In this document: piece after piece, positions 35,212-43,842 of the stretch | How positions within the stretch are numbered: position 1 is the first letter of the stretch | How the letters are laid out: the number at the start of each line of letters is the position of its first letter | NCBI GenBank assembly: GCA_000146855.1 | Contig: GL405246.1 | Span: 1,392,340-1,456,339, forward strand | Origin: [Eubacterium] yurii subsp. margaretiae ATCC 43715 | GTDB taxonomy: Bacteria > Bacillota > Clostridia > Peptostreptococcales > Filifactoraceae | DNA length: 64,000 nt | Reading direction: 5' to 3' | The notes under the pieces: model-generated | What the model was told of the DNA's origin: nothing | The model's database searches: none | Seen by the model: the letters and a program-made list of their open reading frames with translations, nothing else | Translations under genes and position numbers: made by a program

Positions 35212-36864
35212 ATGAAAAAAATAAAATTGAAAAGAATTCATATATCTATAATTCTGGTTATCATTATGCTCACCATAAGACTGATAAGCCCTTCAGAAAA
35301 AAGATTACAGGGAATAGTCTATGTTTCCAACTACATAGTTATTTCCATTCTCTTGCTTATGTGGATAATGTCCATACAAAGGAGAATAATACTCCCGAAG
35401 ACAAGAGCATTATTTTTATGTATAGGCATCTTGTTTCTATATTGGTCTTTTGCTCGTACTATGAGGTACACTGTCTTCTATGGAGATATTCCAGCAATGA
35501 TACTGGTTTGGTATAGCTATTATTTTCCAATAATTCTAATACCTCTTTTTGGTTTTTATGTTTCAGTATCTATGGATAAAAGTGAGCATTACAATCTTCC
35601 CACTACATTGAAACTTCTTTTAATACCAGCTTTTGCACTCATAGCTTTAGTATTTACAAACAACCGTCACTCCTTGATGTTTGTAATCAATAGATATGAC
35701 ACGGTAATCAGAGAATACAAATATGGGATAATATACTATGTAATAGCCTTTTGGGTTTCATCTTTAATTTTGCTCACACTTCATGTCTTATTTGAAAAAT
35801 GTATGCTAAAAACAAGGAATGACAAGATTGTCTTACCTTTCATAATAATAATCTTTGGGGTTATTTATACTGTATTTTACAATTCCAATCACAATCACTT
35901 TATAGTAAAAGTACTGGACTTAAATACTGCATTTACATTTTTTTATGTAGCTTTTTGGGAGGCCTGCATATATCATGGCCTTATACAATCTAATACACTA
36001 TATCGTGAGTTTTTTACTTATTCCAAACAGGATACATCAATAATTGATTACCAGGGTAATGTCAGATACTGCTCGTCACCACTGACTTCCCCCGATAGAA
36101 AAACCATAGACGATTTAATACTTAACAGAACATATATATTGAAAAATAAAAGACAATATAATATTCAAAGTATAAGTGGAGGATATGTAATATGGCAGGA
36201 AGAGATGTCGGAAGTTATAAAGATGCTCGGTAAGTTGAGTGTTATAAACGAGGAATTAAAAAACGACATTAGTCTTATACAAACAAGGATGGAGCTCCAA
36301 TCAAAAAAAGTAGCTTTTGAAGAACGTATTCGTATCTATGATTTAATCAACACCAAAACAAAAAAACAAATTAACTCCATAAAGCAGGATATATTAACTA
36401 TCTCAAACAGGGAGTCAAATGACGGTGAAGAAAATATAGATTTATGGAAGAAGATAAATTTTACAGCAATATATGTAAAACGTTGTAGTAATATGATACT
36501 TATATCTCAAGATAAGGAGCAAAATGCTCCACAAAACTTCGAAATTCATTTTTATGAAACTATCAATAATTTAAGAGAAAATGGAGTCAGCTGCACTATA
36601 AATAATACCATTGACTCTGATATAAACTTTGAAACTGTCTTAAATATCTATGAGCTAATATATAATTTTATAGAACCGGTATTTTTTGATATCAATCAAC
36701 TCTATATTTATCTATCCTCAAGCAAAGATAACTACTTTGTAAAATTTATTAGTGATGTAAATGCAGGAAAAGTTATAGACTTGAATTATTTTTCAAACCT
36801 TTCTTACAACATAGATACTGACGATGATTTATTTATAATGAAAGTAAATTTTAACAGGAGATAA
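35212..36864 (+). CDS. 7TM sensor protein with degenerate kinase region (pseudo-histidine kinase)
   Basis: A 550-residue membrane protein. About seven or eight hydrophobic segments fill residues 8-260, like the N-terminal 7TM domain of some histidine kinases. A PAS-like stretch (IIDYQGNVRYCSS, about 278) and a coiled coil (about 335-390) follow. Where a DHp helix is expected the sequence is RIRIYDLINTKTKKQINSIKQ, without phosphoacceptor His, and the remaining 150 residues lack recognisable N and G boxes. It probably senses a signal and passes it to the kinase encoded 4 nt downstream. Context suggests an alpha-glucan or sugar signal. Confidence 0.7.
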   Translation: MKKIKLKRIHISIILVIIMLTIRLISPSEKRLQGIVYVSNYIVISILLLMWIMSIQRRIILPKTRALFLCIGILFLYWSFARTMRYTVFYGDIPAMILVWYSYYFPIILIPLFGFYVSVSMDKSEHYNLPTTLKLLLIPAFALIALVFTNNRHSLMFVINRYDTVIREYKYGIIYYVIAFWVSSLILLTLHVLFEKCMLKTRNDKIVLPFIIIIFGVIYTVFYNSNHNHFIVKVLDLNTAFTFFYVAFWEACIYHGLIQSNTLYREFFTYSKQDTSIIDYQGNVRYCSSPLTSPDRKTIDDLILNRTYILKNKRQYNIQSISGGYVIWQEEMSEVIKMLGKLSVINEELKNDISLIQTRMELQSKKVAFEERIRIYDLINTKTKKQINSIKQDILTISNRESNDGEENIDLWKKINFTAIYVKRCSNMILISQDKEQNAPQNFEIHFYETINNLRENGVSCTINNTIDSDINFETVLNIYELIYNFIEPVFFDINQLYIYLSSSKDNYFVKFISDVNAGKVIDLNYFSNLSYNIDTDDDLFIMKVNFNRR

Positions 36865-36868
36865 GACC

Positions 36869-38158
36869 ATGTATACCTTGTGTGGCAATCAAAGCATACA
36901 AAGAATTGTCCTTACCTTATATTTGCTGTCCATAATTTTAGAAATAATATATCTTACTATGAATAATATGTATAAAAGAAAAATCAGAGATTTCATTATT
37001 GTATCTCTATTGCTTTTTATCAGTATCAGTCAAATATTAGATATATCAAAAATTTTCCAAAACCAAAACATAAGTTTTAATAATGAAGTCATTTCTGAAC
37101 AGTTAATGCCTAAGAGTACCTTATTTTCTTGTGTAATACTAAGCCTAATATATTTTGTCTGTATATTTTATATTATCAATTCATTAAAAAGTTATAAAAA
37201 CGAAATTAAGAGTAGCTCCATAAAAGAAGCTTTTGACAATCTACCTTCAGCAATTAGCATAATAAATGCCAATCACATGCCTCTCTTAGTAAATAAGAGA
37301 ATGTACCATCTAATCTATATGATAACTGAAGAATACAGCCCTAATGTACTAGAGATAGTAAATATAGTTGAAAACCGCATGAAACACAAAAATATCAAGT
37401 ATATAGAAAATGGAAATGATTTTATAATTCAACTTAAAAACGGTGAAATATACAAATTTAATAAATCATTTTTAGAAATAGAAGCTCAGTTATATACGCA
37501 GATTTTTTTCAGCGACATTACCAGAGAATACAATCTATCAGTAGAGCTTGAAGAAAAAAATAATGCTCTTGAAAGTCAAAAAAAACAATTGACTATCTTA
37601 CTGGATGACATAGTAAATATAAAAAAAGAAGAAGAGATTCTGATGCAAAAAATGTATATCCATGCAAAACTTGGTGAAATAATAATAGCAACAAACCTAT
37701 ACATCAGAGAAAGGAAGAATCAAAAATACTGTCTTGACCTATGGGAAGATTTGCTTATAAGACTAAGCGCTCCTGTTGAATCAAAAAATGAAGATACAAA
37801 TTTAAGTCAGTTGGTAGACGCATCAAACGCTATGGGATGTGAAATTAATCTCAATGGCAATCTACCTGAAGACAATGATATGTCCTATCTCATAATTACA
37901 GCAATGAGAGTGGCTATTACCAATGCTGTAAAGCATGCCAAAGCTACTCAAATTAATGTAGATATTCAAGATGATGACAATAATAAGCTCATATCAATCT
38001 CTGACAACTCCACAATGATTACTGATTCTATACAAGAAGGTGGTGGACTTAGAGATTTAAGAACAAAAATAGAAAAAGCCGGAGGGAGGTTTGAAATCTT
38101 ATGCAATCAGAAAGTTACACTAAAGATAAGTCTACCGATAAAGTCAATATACTCTTAG
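36869..38158 (+). CDS. sensor histidine kinase
   Basis: A 429-residue kinase. Two or three membrane segments are at about 10-30, 38-56 and 76-98. A PAS-like domain follows (AFDNLPSAISIINANHMPLLVNKRM, about 113-135), then a coiled coil, a DHp helix with likely phospho-His in KMYIHAKLGEIIIA (about 270), and a HATPase domain with N box AITNAVKHAKA (about 350) and G box GGGLRDLRTKI (about 393). It starts 4 nt after the pseudokinase gene and overlaps the response-regulator gene by 58 nt. It would phosphorylate that regulator, probably as part of a complex with the upstream 7TM protein. Confidence 0.85.
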   Translation: MYTLCGNQSIQRIVLTLYLLSIILEIIYLTMNNMYKRKIRDFIIVSLLLFISISQILDISKIFQNQNISFNNEVISEQLMPKSTLFSCVILSLIYFVCIFYIINSLKSYKNEIKSSSIKEAFDNLPSAISIINANHMPLLVNKRMYHLIYMITEEYSPNVLEIVNIVENRMKHKNIKYIENGNDFIIQLKNGEIYKFNKSFLEIEAQLYTQIFFSDITREYNLSVELEEKNNALESQKKQLTILLDDIVNIKKEEEILMQKMYIHAKLGEIIIATNLYIRERKNQKYCLDLWEDLLIRLSAPVESKNEDTNLSQLVDASNAMGCEINLNGNLPEDNDMSYLIITAMRVAITNAVKHAKATQINVDIQDDDNNKLISISDNSTMITDSIQEGGGLRDLRTKIEKAGGRFEILCNQKVTLKISLPIKSIYS

Positions 38159-38763
38159 TAGAAGATCAAAAGATAGTACAAAGGATGCTAGAGAGTATAA
38201 TCGAGAAAAATGAGAAATATAATCTCATATCTTCCATTGAAAATGCAGCTTTATCAGAAATGTATTGTGCAAAAGGTAATATTGATTTAATTATAATGGA
38301 TATTTTTACCTATCAAAGAGAAAGCGGACTTGAAGCTGCCAAAAGGATAAAATACTACTATCCAAAAATAAAGATAATCATTGTAACATCAATGCCTGAC
38401 TACAGTTTTATAGACAAGGCCAAAGAATATGGTTGTGAGGGATTTTGGTATAAGGATGGAGATATAGAAGAATTTTCAAATCTTATTGAAAAAATCTTAA
38501 AAGGAAAAAGAATTTTTCCAACTTCAACTCCGGTACTTCAGATAGGTCTAGCAAACAGTGATGAATTCACAAAAAAAGAGCTTGAGGTTTTAAAGGAGAT
38601 GATAAATGGATACTCTCCAAAAGAAATATGCGAAAGACTCAACATCGCAAAAAGCACTTTTAACTATCATGTCAATAATCTACTTTTCAAAACAGGATAT
38701 GACAATAAACTCAAGCTAATCATTGATGTAACCGACAAAAAGCTAATCATACCAGGATTTTAG
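38101..38763 (+). CDS. LuxR/NarL-type response regulator
   Basis: A 220-residue regulator. The receiver domain (about 14-130) has the acidic pair VEDQ, phospho-Asp in LIIMDIF (about 67), the Thr in IIVTSM and Lys in FWYKDG. The C-terminal LuxR HTH is FTKKELEVLKEMINGYSPKEICERLNIAKSTFNYHVNNLLFKTG (about 157-200). The N-terminal 14 residues are extra. A purine-rich site (AGGGAGG) lies inside the kinase gene about 11 nt before the ATG. The gene ends 404 nt before the sugar-binding lipoprotein, its most likely target operon. Confidence 0.88.
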   Translation: MQSESYTKDKSTDKVNILLVEDQKIVQRMLESIIEKNEKYNLISSIENAALSEMYCAKGNIDLIIMDIFTYQRESGLEAAKRIKYYYPKIKIIIVTSMPDYSFIDKAKEYGCEGFWYKDGDIEEFSNLIEKILKGKRIFPTSTPVLQIGLANSDEFTKKELEVLKEMINGYSPKEICERLNIAKSTFNYHVNNLLFKTGYDNKLKLIIDVTDKKLIIPGF

Positions 38764-38833
38764 TATCATTAAATTATAAAATCAATAGCTATTATTTACT
38801 CAATTTAGTTAGGTCTATTTTTCATTTTTTTAC

Positions 38834-38862
38834 TTGACTACATTACAGTTATATGGTATGAT
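38834..38862 (+). promoter_or_regulatory. strong sigma-A promoter of the maltodextrin transport operon
   Basis: TTGACT (38834-38839), 17 nt, TATGAT (38857-38862) with an extended TGG -10. The predicted start near 38869 leaves a leader of about 300 nt before the lipoprotein gene. Confidence 0.75.
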
Positions 38863-38869
38863 TTTAAAT

Positions 38870-39167
38870 ATAACAAAATCAACGTCTTAAGCGAATTTAC
38901 TCTGCTTTTTTTTGGCGTTGGATAAGTGCAATTATATAATTTTGTTTGCTAAATTTATCTTCTTTTGGGGGGTTTTGTGCGAACAAACGGAAAACGTATA
39001 TATTTTTTCCCAACTTCTATCATTAATATTATATTCTTTTATAACTTTTTTATATAGCAATGTAATATCAAATAAAAGGTGGCTTATTCTATGAATAAAA
39101 GTAATTTCAAAGAATATATACTGATTTCAAACTAATTTTTTATTATATTTTTAGAAAGAGGTAAAAA
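38870..39167 (+). promoter_or_regulatory. long 5' leader of the maltodextrin operon
   Basis: About 300 nt between the promoter and the lipoprotein start. CAACG (38881-38885) can pair with CGTTG near 38925, enclosing AAGC/GCTT followed by eight T, an attenuator-like shape. TTTGT-GCGA-ACAAA near 38975 is a small GNRA hairpin. No known riboswitch or cre box was recognised. Confidence 0.4.
39091..39135 (+). CDS. possible 14-residue leader peptide
   Basis: ATG to TAA encodes MNKSNFKEYILISN. AAGGTGG lies eight nt before the ATG, a good ribosome site for such a short frame, and the stop is 32 nt before the lipoprotein start. It could be chance or a translated leader that affects the downstream gene. 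Confidence 0.3.
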   Translation: MNKSNFKEYILISN

Positions 39168-40556
39168 ATGAAAAGGTTGAAAAAAACTTTACTTGCTGCT
39201 TTAGCGGTTGTTGCTGCTGTTTCAATACTTACTGCATGTGGTGGCGGAAGTAATAATTCAGGTGAAAAACCTGCAGAAAATAATAATCAAACAGAAACAA
39301 AGACTGATGCTGCTAAAGGCTCAGGCAAAATTTACTATTTGAACTTCAAGCCTGAAGTTGAAGAAACATGGAAGAAGATAGCTGAAGAATACAAGAAAGA
39401 AACAGGCGTAGATATGAAGGTTGTAACTGCTGCAAGTGGTCAATACGAACCTACACTTAAGGCTGAAATAACAAAAGACGACGCTCCTACTCTTTTCCAA
39501 ATAAACGGACCTATAGGCTACCAAAACTGGAAAGATTATACGCTTGATCTTAAAGATTCTGAATTATACAAACACCTTATTAATAAGGATTTGGCAGTAA
39601 CAAGTGATGGCGGTGTGTATGGTATCCCTTATGTTGTTGAAGGATATGGAATAATATACAACAACGCTATAATGCAAAAATATATCGCTCTTCCTAATGC
39701 AAAGATAAAGAATGTTTCTGAAATTAATAACTTTGCAAAATTAAAAGAAGTTGTTGAAGATATGCAAGCAAAAAAATCTGAGCTTGGTATAGATGGTGTA
39801 TTTGCTTCAACTTCACTTTCTCCTGGAGAAGACTGGAGATGGCAAACTCACCTTGCAAACTTACCTATATTCTATGAATACAGAGATAATAAGACAAAGG
39901 ATATGGCTGAAGTCCAATTCAAATATGCTGACAATTACAAGAACATATTTGACCTTTATGTAGCAAACTCTACTGTAGATCCTAAGTCACTTACTTCAAA
40001 GACAGTATCTGACTCAATGTCTGAATTTGCACTTGGTAAGGCTGCTATGATACAAAACGGTAACTGGGCTTGGAGCCAAATATCAGGTGTGAACGGTAAC
40101 GTAGTAAAAGCTGAAGATATCAAATTCTTACCTATATACACAGGTGTAAGTGGAGAAGAAAAACAAGGTCTTTGTATAGGAACAGAAAACTTCTTCTCAA
40201 TAAACTCAAAGACTACTCCTGAAAATCAAAAAGCAGCTCTTGACTTTATCAACTGGCTGTTTACAAGCGAAAAAGGTAAGACTTTTGTAACAAAGGATCT
40301 TGGATTTATCACTCCTTTTGATACATTCAAAGCTGAAGAAGCTCCAAATGATCCACTTGCAAAAGAAGTTGTGGCTTATATGTCAAATAAAGATTTGTAC
40401 AATGTTGACTGGAACTTCACATCATTCCCAAGCCAAACATTTAAAGACAGCTTTGGACAAGCTCTTGGACAATATACTGCAGGTGCTATGACATTTGACG
40501 AAGTAAAAAATCTTTTTGTACAATATTGGGCAGAACAAAAGAAGGCTGCACAATAA
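39168..40556 (+). CDS. sugar ABC transporter substrate-binding lipoprotein (maltodextrin type)
   Basis: A 462-residue solute-binding protein. The signal peptide ends in the lipobox LTAC with Cys24, followed by a Gly/Ser/Asn/Glu-rich linker. The rest is a family 1 (MalE-like) binding fold. GEDWRWQTHLANLP, KAAMIQNGNWAW and NDPLAKEVVAYM are typical segments. Neighbouring malQ, glgP and MsmX-type ATPase point to malto-oligosaccharides as ligand; this is inferred. AGAGG precedes the ATG. A terminator-like hairpin directly after the gene probably raises its level above the permeases. Confidence 0.9.
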   Translation: MKRLKKTLLAALAVVAAVSILTACGGGSNNSGEKPAENNNQTETKTDAAKGSGKIYYLNFKPEVEETWKKIAEEYKKETGVDMKVVTAASGQYEPTLKAEITKDDAPTLFQINGPIGYQNWKDYTLDLKDSELYKHLINKDLAVTSDGGVYGIPYVVEGYGIIYNNAIMQKYIALPNAKIKNVSEINNFAKLKEVVEDMQAKKSELGIDGVFASTSLSPGEDWRWQTHLANLPIFYEYRDNKTKDMAEVQFKYADNYKNIFDLYVANSTVDPKSLTSKTVSDSMSEFALGKAAMIQNGNWAWSQISGVNGNVVKAEDIKFLPIYTGVSGEEKQGLCIGTENFFSINSKTTPENQKAALDFINWLFTSEKGKTFVTKDLGFITPFDTFKAEEAPNDPLAKEVVAYMSNKDLYNVDWNFTSFPSQTFKDSFGQALGQYTAGAMTFDEVKNLFVQYWAEQKKAAQ

Positions 40557-40572
40557 TCATTCTTAATACAAG

Positions 40573-40594
40573 GGAGGCTTAGCCTCCTTTTTTT
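40573..40594 (+). terminator. intra-operon terminator after the binding-protein gene
   Basis: GGAGGC (40573-40578), 3-nt loop, GCCTCC (40582-40587), then seven T. It lies 17 nt after the lipoprotein stop and 18 nt before the permease start. It is likely a leaky terminator that sets transporter stoichiometry and stabilises the upstream mRNA. Confidence 0.75.
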
Positions 40595-40611
40595 GAAATA
40601 GGAGAACAGTT

Positions 40612-41460
40612 ATGGAAAAAGCTCTAAAAAAATATTTTCCGTTTTTTGTCTTACCTACTCTTATTGCATTTGTTACAGTATTTTTATTTCCTTTCATACT
40701 TGGTGTTTGGTTATCATTCACAAAATTCACTACTATCTTCAATGCAAAATTTGTAGGTTTTTCAAACTATATAACTGCATTTTCAAGCAGTCAAAAATTT
40801 CTTCGAGCATTCGGATTTACGACAATATTTACTATAGTAAGCGTAATAACTATCAATGTGTTTGCCTTTTCAATAGCTCTTATACTAACAAGAGGCATTA
40901 AAGGCACAAATCTTTTTAGAACAGTCTTTTTCATGCCTAACTTGATAGGCGGTATAGTTCTTGGTTATACATGGCAGGTAATGCTAAACTCAATATTGCT
41001 TAGCTTAATAAAGCAGGGATTCCTTTCCAGCGAAAAATTTGGATTTTGGGGACTTGTTATCCTTATGAACTGGCAGTTGGTTGGTTATATGATGGTAATT
41101 TATATAGCAGGACTTCAAAATGTGCCACCAAGCCTAATAGAAGCTGCTGAAATTGACGGTGCATCTAAGTGGACAATACTTAAGAATGTAACCATTCCTA
41201 TGGTAATGCCGTCAATAACAATATGTACTTTCTTGTCATTAACCAACAGTTTCAAACTATATGACCAAAACTTGGCTCTTACAGCAGGTGCTCCACTTGA
41301 TAAGACAGAGATGCTTGCTATGAACATAGTAAAGACCATGTTTTCAAGAGTAGGTTTTGAAGGTGTAGGACAGGCAAAGGCTGTAGTATTTTTTATAATA
41401 GTAGCAATAATAGCTTACGTTCAATTGAGATTTACAAGAAATAAGGAGGTGGAAGAATAA
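40612..41460 (+). CDS. sugar ABC transporter permease (MalF/UgpA type)
   Basis: A 282-residue membrane protein with six predicted helices. The EAA loop contacting the ATPase is EAAEIDGASKWTILKNVTIPMVMP (about 178-202). Its length is that of the short MalF/UgpA permeases. It follows the lipoprotein gene and shares the ATGA-type 1-nt overlap with the second permease gene. Together they form the membrane channel of the importer. Confidence 0.93.
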   Translation: MEKALKKYFPFFVLPTLIAFVTVFLFPFILGVWLSFTKFTTIFNAKFVGFSNYITAFSSSQKFLRAFGFTTIFTIVSVITINVFAFSIALILTRGIKGTNLFRTVFFMPNLIGGIVLGYTWQVMLNSILLSLIKQGFLSSEKFGFWGLVILMNWQLVGYMMVIYIAGLQNVPPSLIEAAEIDGASKWTILKNVTIPMVMPSITICTFLSLTNSFKLYDQNLALTAGAPLDKTEMLAMNIVKTMFSRVGFEGVGQAKAVVFFIIVAIIAYVQLRFTRNKEVEE

Positions 41461-42296
41461 TGAAAGAAAAGACTATTGACAGAATTTTATTTGTAATATT
41501 ATTAGTTTTATTGATAATTTTTCTTTTTCCTATTGCGTTTATAGTGATAAATTCTCTAAAAGGAAAATTCTTCATCAGTGACTCACCTTTTTCACTTCCT
41601 GATGCAAAAACATTTGTAGGTCTTGAAAATTATTCTACAGGTCTTGCTAAGACAGGATTTTTTGTAGCAATAGGTTGGTCTTTTTTCATTACCATCTTAT
41701 CTGTTGGTGTAATAGTATTATTTTCAGCAATGACAGCATACTATCTCACAAGAGTTAAAAATAAACTTACGCAGGTAATATATTATCTGTTTGTATTTTC
41801 AATGATAGTTCCTTTTCAAATGGTTATGTTTCCAACTATAAAGGTAGCTGATACACTACATTTGAACAATCCTGTAGGAATGATATTCTTATATCTTGGA
41901 TTCGGCTCTGGGCTTTCAGTATTTATGTTCAGCGGATTTATCAAATCAATACCTATAGAAATTGAAGAAGCATCAATGATTGACGGTTGTAGCCCTATAA
42001 AGCACTTCTTCTATATAATTTTCCCAATCCTTAAGCCTACAGCTATAACTGTAGCCATACTTAATGCAATGTGGGTATGGAATGACTACCTACTTCCATA
42101 TCTTGTAATGGGTGTAAGCACAAACTACAAGACAGTACCTGTAGTAGTGCAGATGCTCGTCGGCAGTAACGGTAATAGAGATATGGGTGCAATGATGGCA
42201 ATGCTTGTGCTTGGTATAGTTCCTATAATAGTATTCTATTTGTCGGTACAAAAACATATAATCAAGGGTGTTGCTGCAGGAGCTGTAAAAGGCTAA
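41460..42296 (+). CDS. sugar ABC transporter permease (MalG/UgpE type)
   Basis: A 278-residue membrane protein with six predicted helices. The EAA loop is EEASMIDGCSPIKHFFYIIFPILKP (about 173-198), and the C-terminus (FYLSVQKHIIKGVAAGAVKG) is the hallmark of this permease group. The start overlaps the stop of the first permease by one base (AATGA). GGAGGTGG within the upstream gene is its ribosome site. Confidence 0.93.
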   Translation: MKEKTIDRILFVILLVLLIIFLFPIAFIVINSLKGKFFISDSPFSLPDAKTFVGLENYSTGLAKTGFFVAIGWSFFITILSVGVIVLFSAMTAYYLTRVKNKLTQVIYYLFVFSMIVPFQMVMFPTIKVADTLHLNNPVGMIFLYLGFGSGLSVFMFSGFIKSIPIEIEEASMIDGCSPIKHFFYIIFPILKPTAITVAILNAMWVWNDYLLPYLVMGVSTNYKTVPVVVQMLVGSNGNRDMGAMMAMLVLGIVPIIVFYLSVQKHIIKGVAAGAVKG

Positions 42297-42318
42297 AAGC
42301 ATTTTGACTTAAAGAATT

Positions 42319-42343
42319 GGGGGCAAGTTATTTTATCTTGCCC
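42319..42343 (+). other. intercistronic hairpin between permease and malQ
   Basis: GGGCAAG (42321-42327) / CTTGCCC (42337-42343) with a 9-nt loop and no T-run. It is probably not a terminator but an mRNA processing or stability element. Confidence 0.5.
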
Positions 42344-42366
42344 TAACGTTAGAAAGAGGTAAAAAT

Positions 42367-43833
42367 ATGAGGTTATCCGGGATATTGATGCCAATATCTT
42401 CTTTGCCTTCTGACTATGGTATAGGCGATTTTGGAAAGGATGCTTATGAATTTGTAGATGTCTCTCGTGATATGGGTTTTAAAATTTGGCAATTGCTACC
42501 ACTCAACCCTTTGGGCTATGGAAATTCACCATATCAACCCTACTCTTCATTTGCAGGCGAAGAATTGTATATAAGTCCATATCTTTTGTATGAAGACGGA
42601 CTGTTAGACAAATTACCCGACAAGATTAAACAGAAAAATACTATAGATTATGGCAAGGTAAGGAAATATAAGGATAAAATTTTAAAAGAGGCATATACTA
42701 ATTTTAAAAAGAAAAAATTATATGATGAACAATCATATCTAGATTTCTTAAAATTTGACTTTGTATATAACTATGCAGTATTTATGACTTTTAAGAAATT
42801 TAATAATCTGCAATGTTGGAACAATTGGAATTTAGATATGAAAAACTGGATAAAGGACAAAAAAGCTGATTTATCTAAGTTCGAAGATGACATAAATTAT
42901 GAAATCTTCATTCAATACATCTTTTACACACAGTGGATGAAGTTGAAAAAATACGCCAACGACAAAGGGCTTAAAATAATGGGAGATATTCCTATATATG
43001 TTGGCTTAGATAGCTTGGATGTATGGCAAAATCAAAAATCTTTCATGCTAAATAAAAATGGAAATCCAAAATTCATAGCAGGAGTACCACCAGACTGTTT
43101 TGCCAAAAAAGGTCAAAGGTGGGGTAATCCTTTATATGATTGGGATTATCTTCAAGAACACGACTTTGAATTTTGGATTAAAAGAATTGACTACAGCTCC
43201 AAACTGTATGATATATTGAGAATAGACCACTTTAGAGGATTTGACACTTATTGGAAGATAATCGCAAGAAATAAAACTGCAATAAAAGGTCAGTGGATAG
43301 AGGCACCCGGATATGAACTTTTCAAACTTATACAAAAGAAGTTCCCAAATCTTGAGATTGTAGCTGAAGATTTAGGAGATTTGAGAAAAGAAGGTGCAAA
43401 ACTTAGAGATGATTTTAATCTCAAGGGTATGAAAATTTTACAATTTGTATTTGAGCCGAAAGAAACAAACAATAATTTTGAAGACAAGAAAAATTTGATT
43501 ATTTATACAGGAACTCATGACAACCAAACAGTTGTTGGCTTTTATCAAAGTAAGGATAATAATGAGCAAAAAGATATAGTTGAGTATTTTCAAAAACATA
43601 ATTATGATACAAAGGATATATCTACCGGTTTTTTACAGATGTGTCTAGAGTCCATAGCTGACTATGCAATACTTCCAGTACAGGATATTATGGGTTTGGA
43701 TGACAGCTGCAGGATGAATACTCCAGGTACATTAGGAGACCACAACTGGACATTTAAACTTACTGATTTTAAAGAATTTAAGAAAAGAACTGGTTATATC
43801 CACACTCTCTTAGAAAAAACAAATAGATTATAA
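42367..43833 (+). CDS. malQ: 4-alpha-glucanotransferase (amylomaltase) MalQ
   Basis: A 488-residue GH77 enzyme that disproportionates malto-oligosaccharides. Visible motifs are SPYQPYSSFAG, MGDIPIYVGLDSLDVW (about 205-220), the nucleophile region LRIDHFRGFDTYW (about 283-295), EDLG (about 335) and GTHDNQTV (about 383-390). In this pathway MalQ lengthens imported glucans for attack by GlgP and releases glucose. It follows the permease by 70 nt and precedes the ATPase gene by 9 nt. Confidence 0.95.
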   Translation: MRLSGILMPISSLPSDYGIGDFGKDAYEFVDVSRDMGFKIWQLLPLNPLGYGNSPYQPYSSFAGEELYISPYLLYEDGLLDKLPDKIKQKNTIDYGKVRKYKDKILKEAYTNFKKKKLYDEQSYLDFLKFDFVYNYAVFMTFKKFNNLQCWNNWNLDMKNWIKDKKADLSKFEDDINYEIFIQYIFYTQWMKLKKYANDKGLKIMGDIPIYVGLDSLDVWQNQKSFMLNKNGNPKFIAGVPPDCFAKKGQRWGNPLYDWDYLQEHDFEFWIKRIDYSSKLYDILRIDHFRGFDTYWKIIARNKTAIKGQWIEAPGYELFKLIQKKFPNLEIVAEDLGDLRKEGAKLRDDFNLKGMKILQFVFEPKETNNNFEDKKNLIIYTGTHDNQTVVGFYQSKDNNEQKDIVEYFQKHNYDTKDISTGFLQMCLESIADYAILPVQDIMGLDDSCRMNTPGTLGDHNWTFKLTDFKEFKKRTGYIHTLLEKTNRL

Positions 43834-43842
43834 GGAGGAGAA

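Noticed and set aside
38912..39094. 60-codon hydrophobic frame in the maltodextrin leader
   Set aside because: It begins with TTG, has no Shine-Dalgarno and spans the predicted leader structures; hydrophobicity follows from T-rich DNA.
38764..39167. CcpA cre box upstream of the sugar-binding lipoprotein gene
   Set aside because: No match to TGWNANCGNTNWCA was found near the promoter, so carbon catabolite control cannot be claimed.
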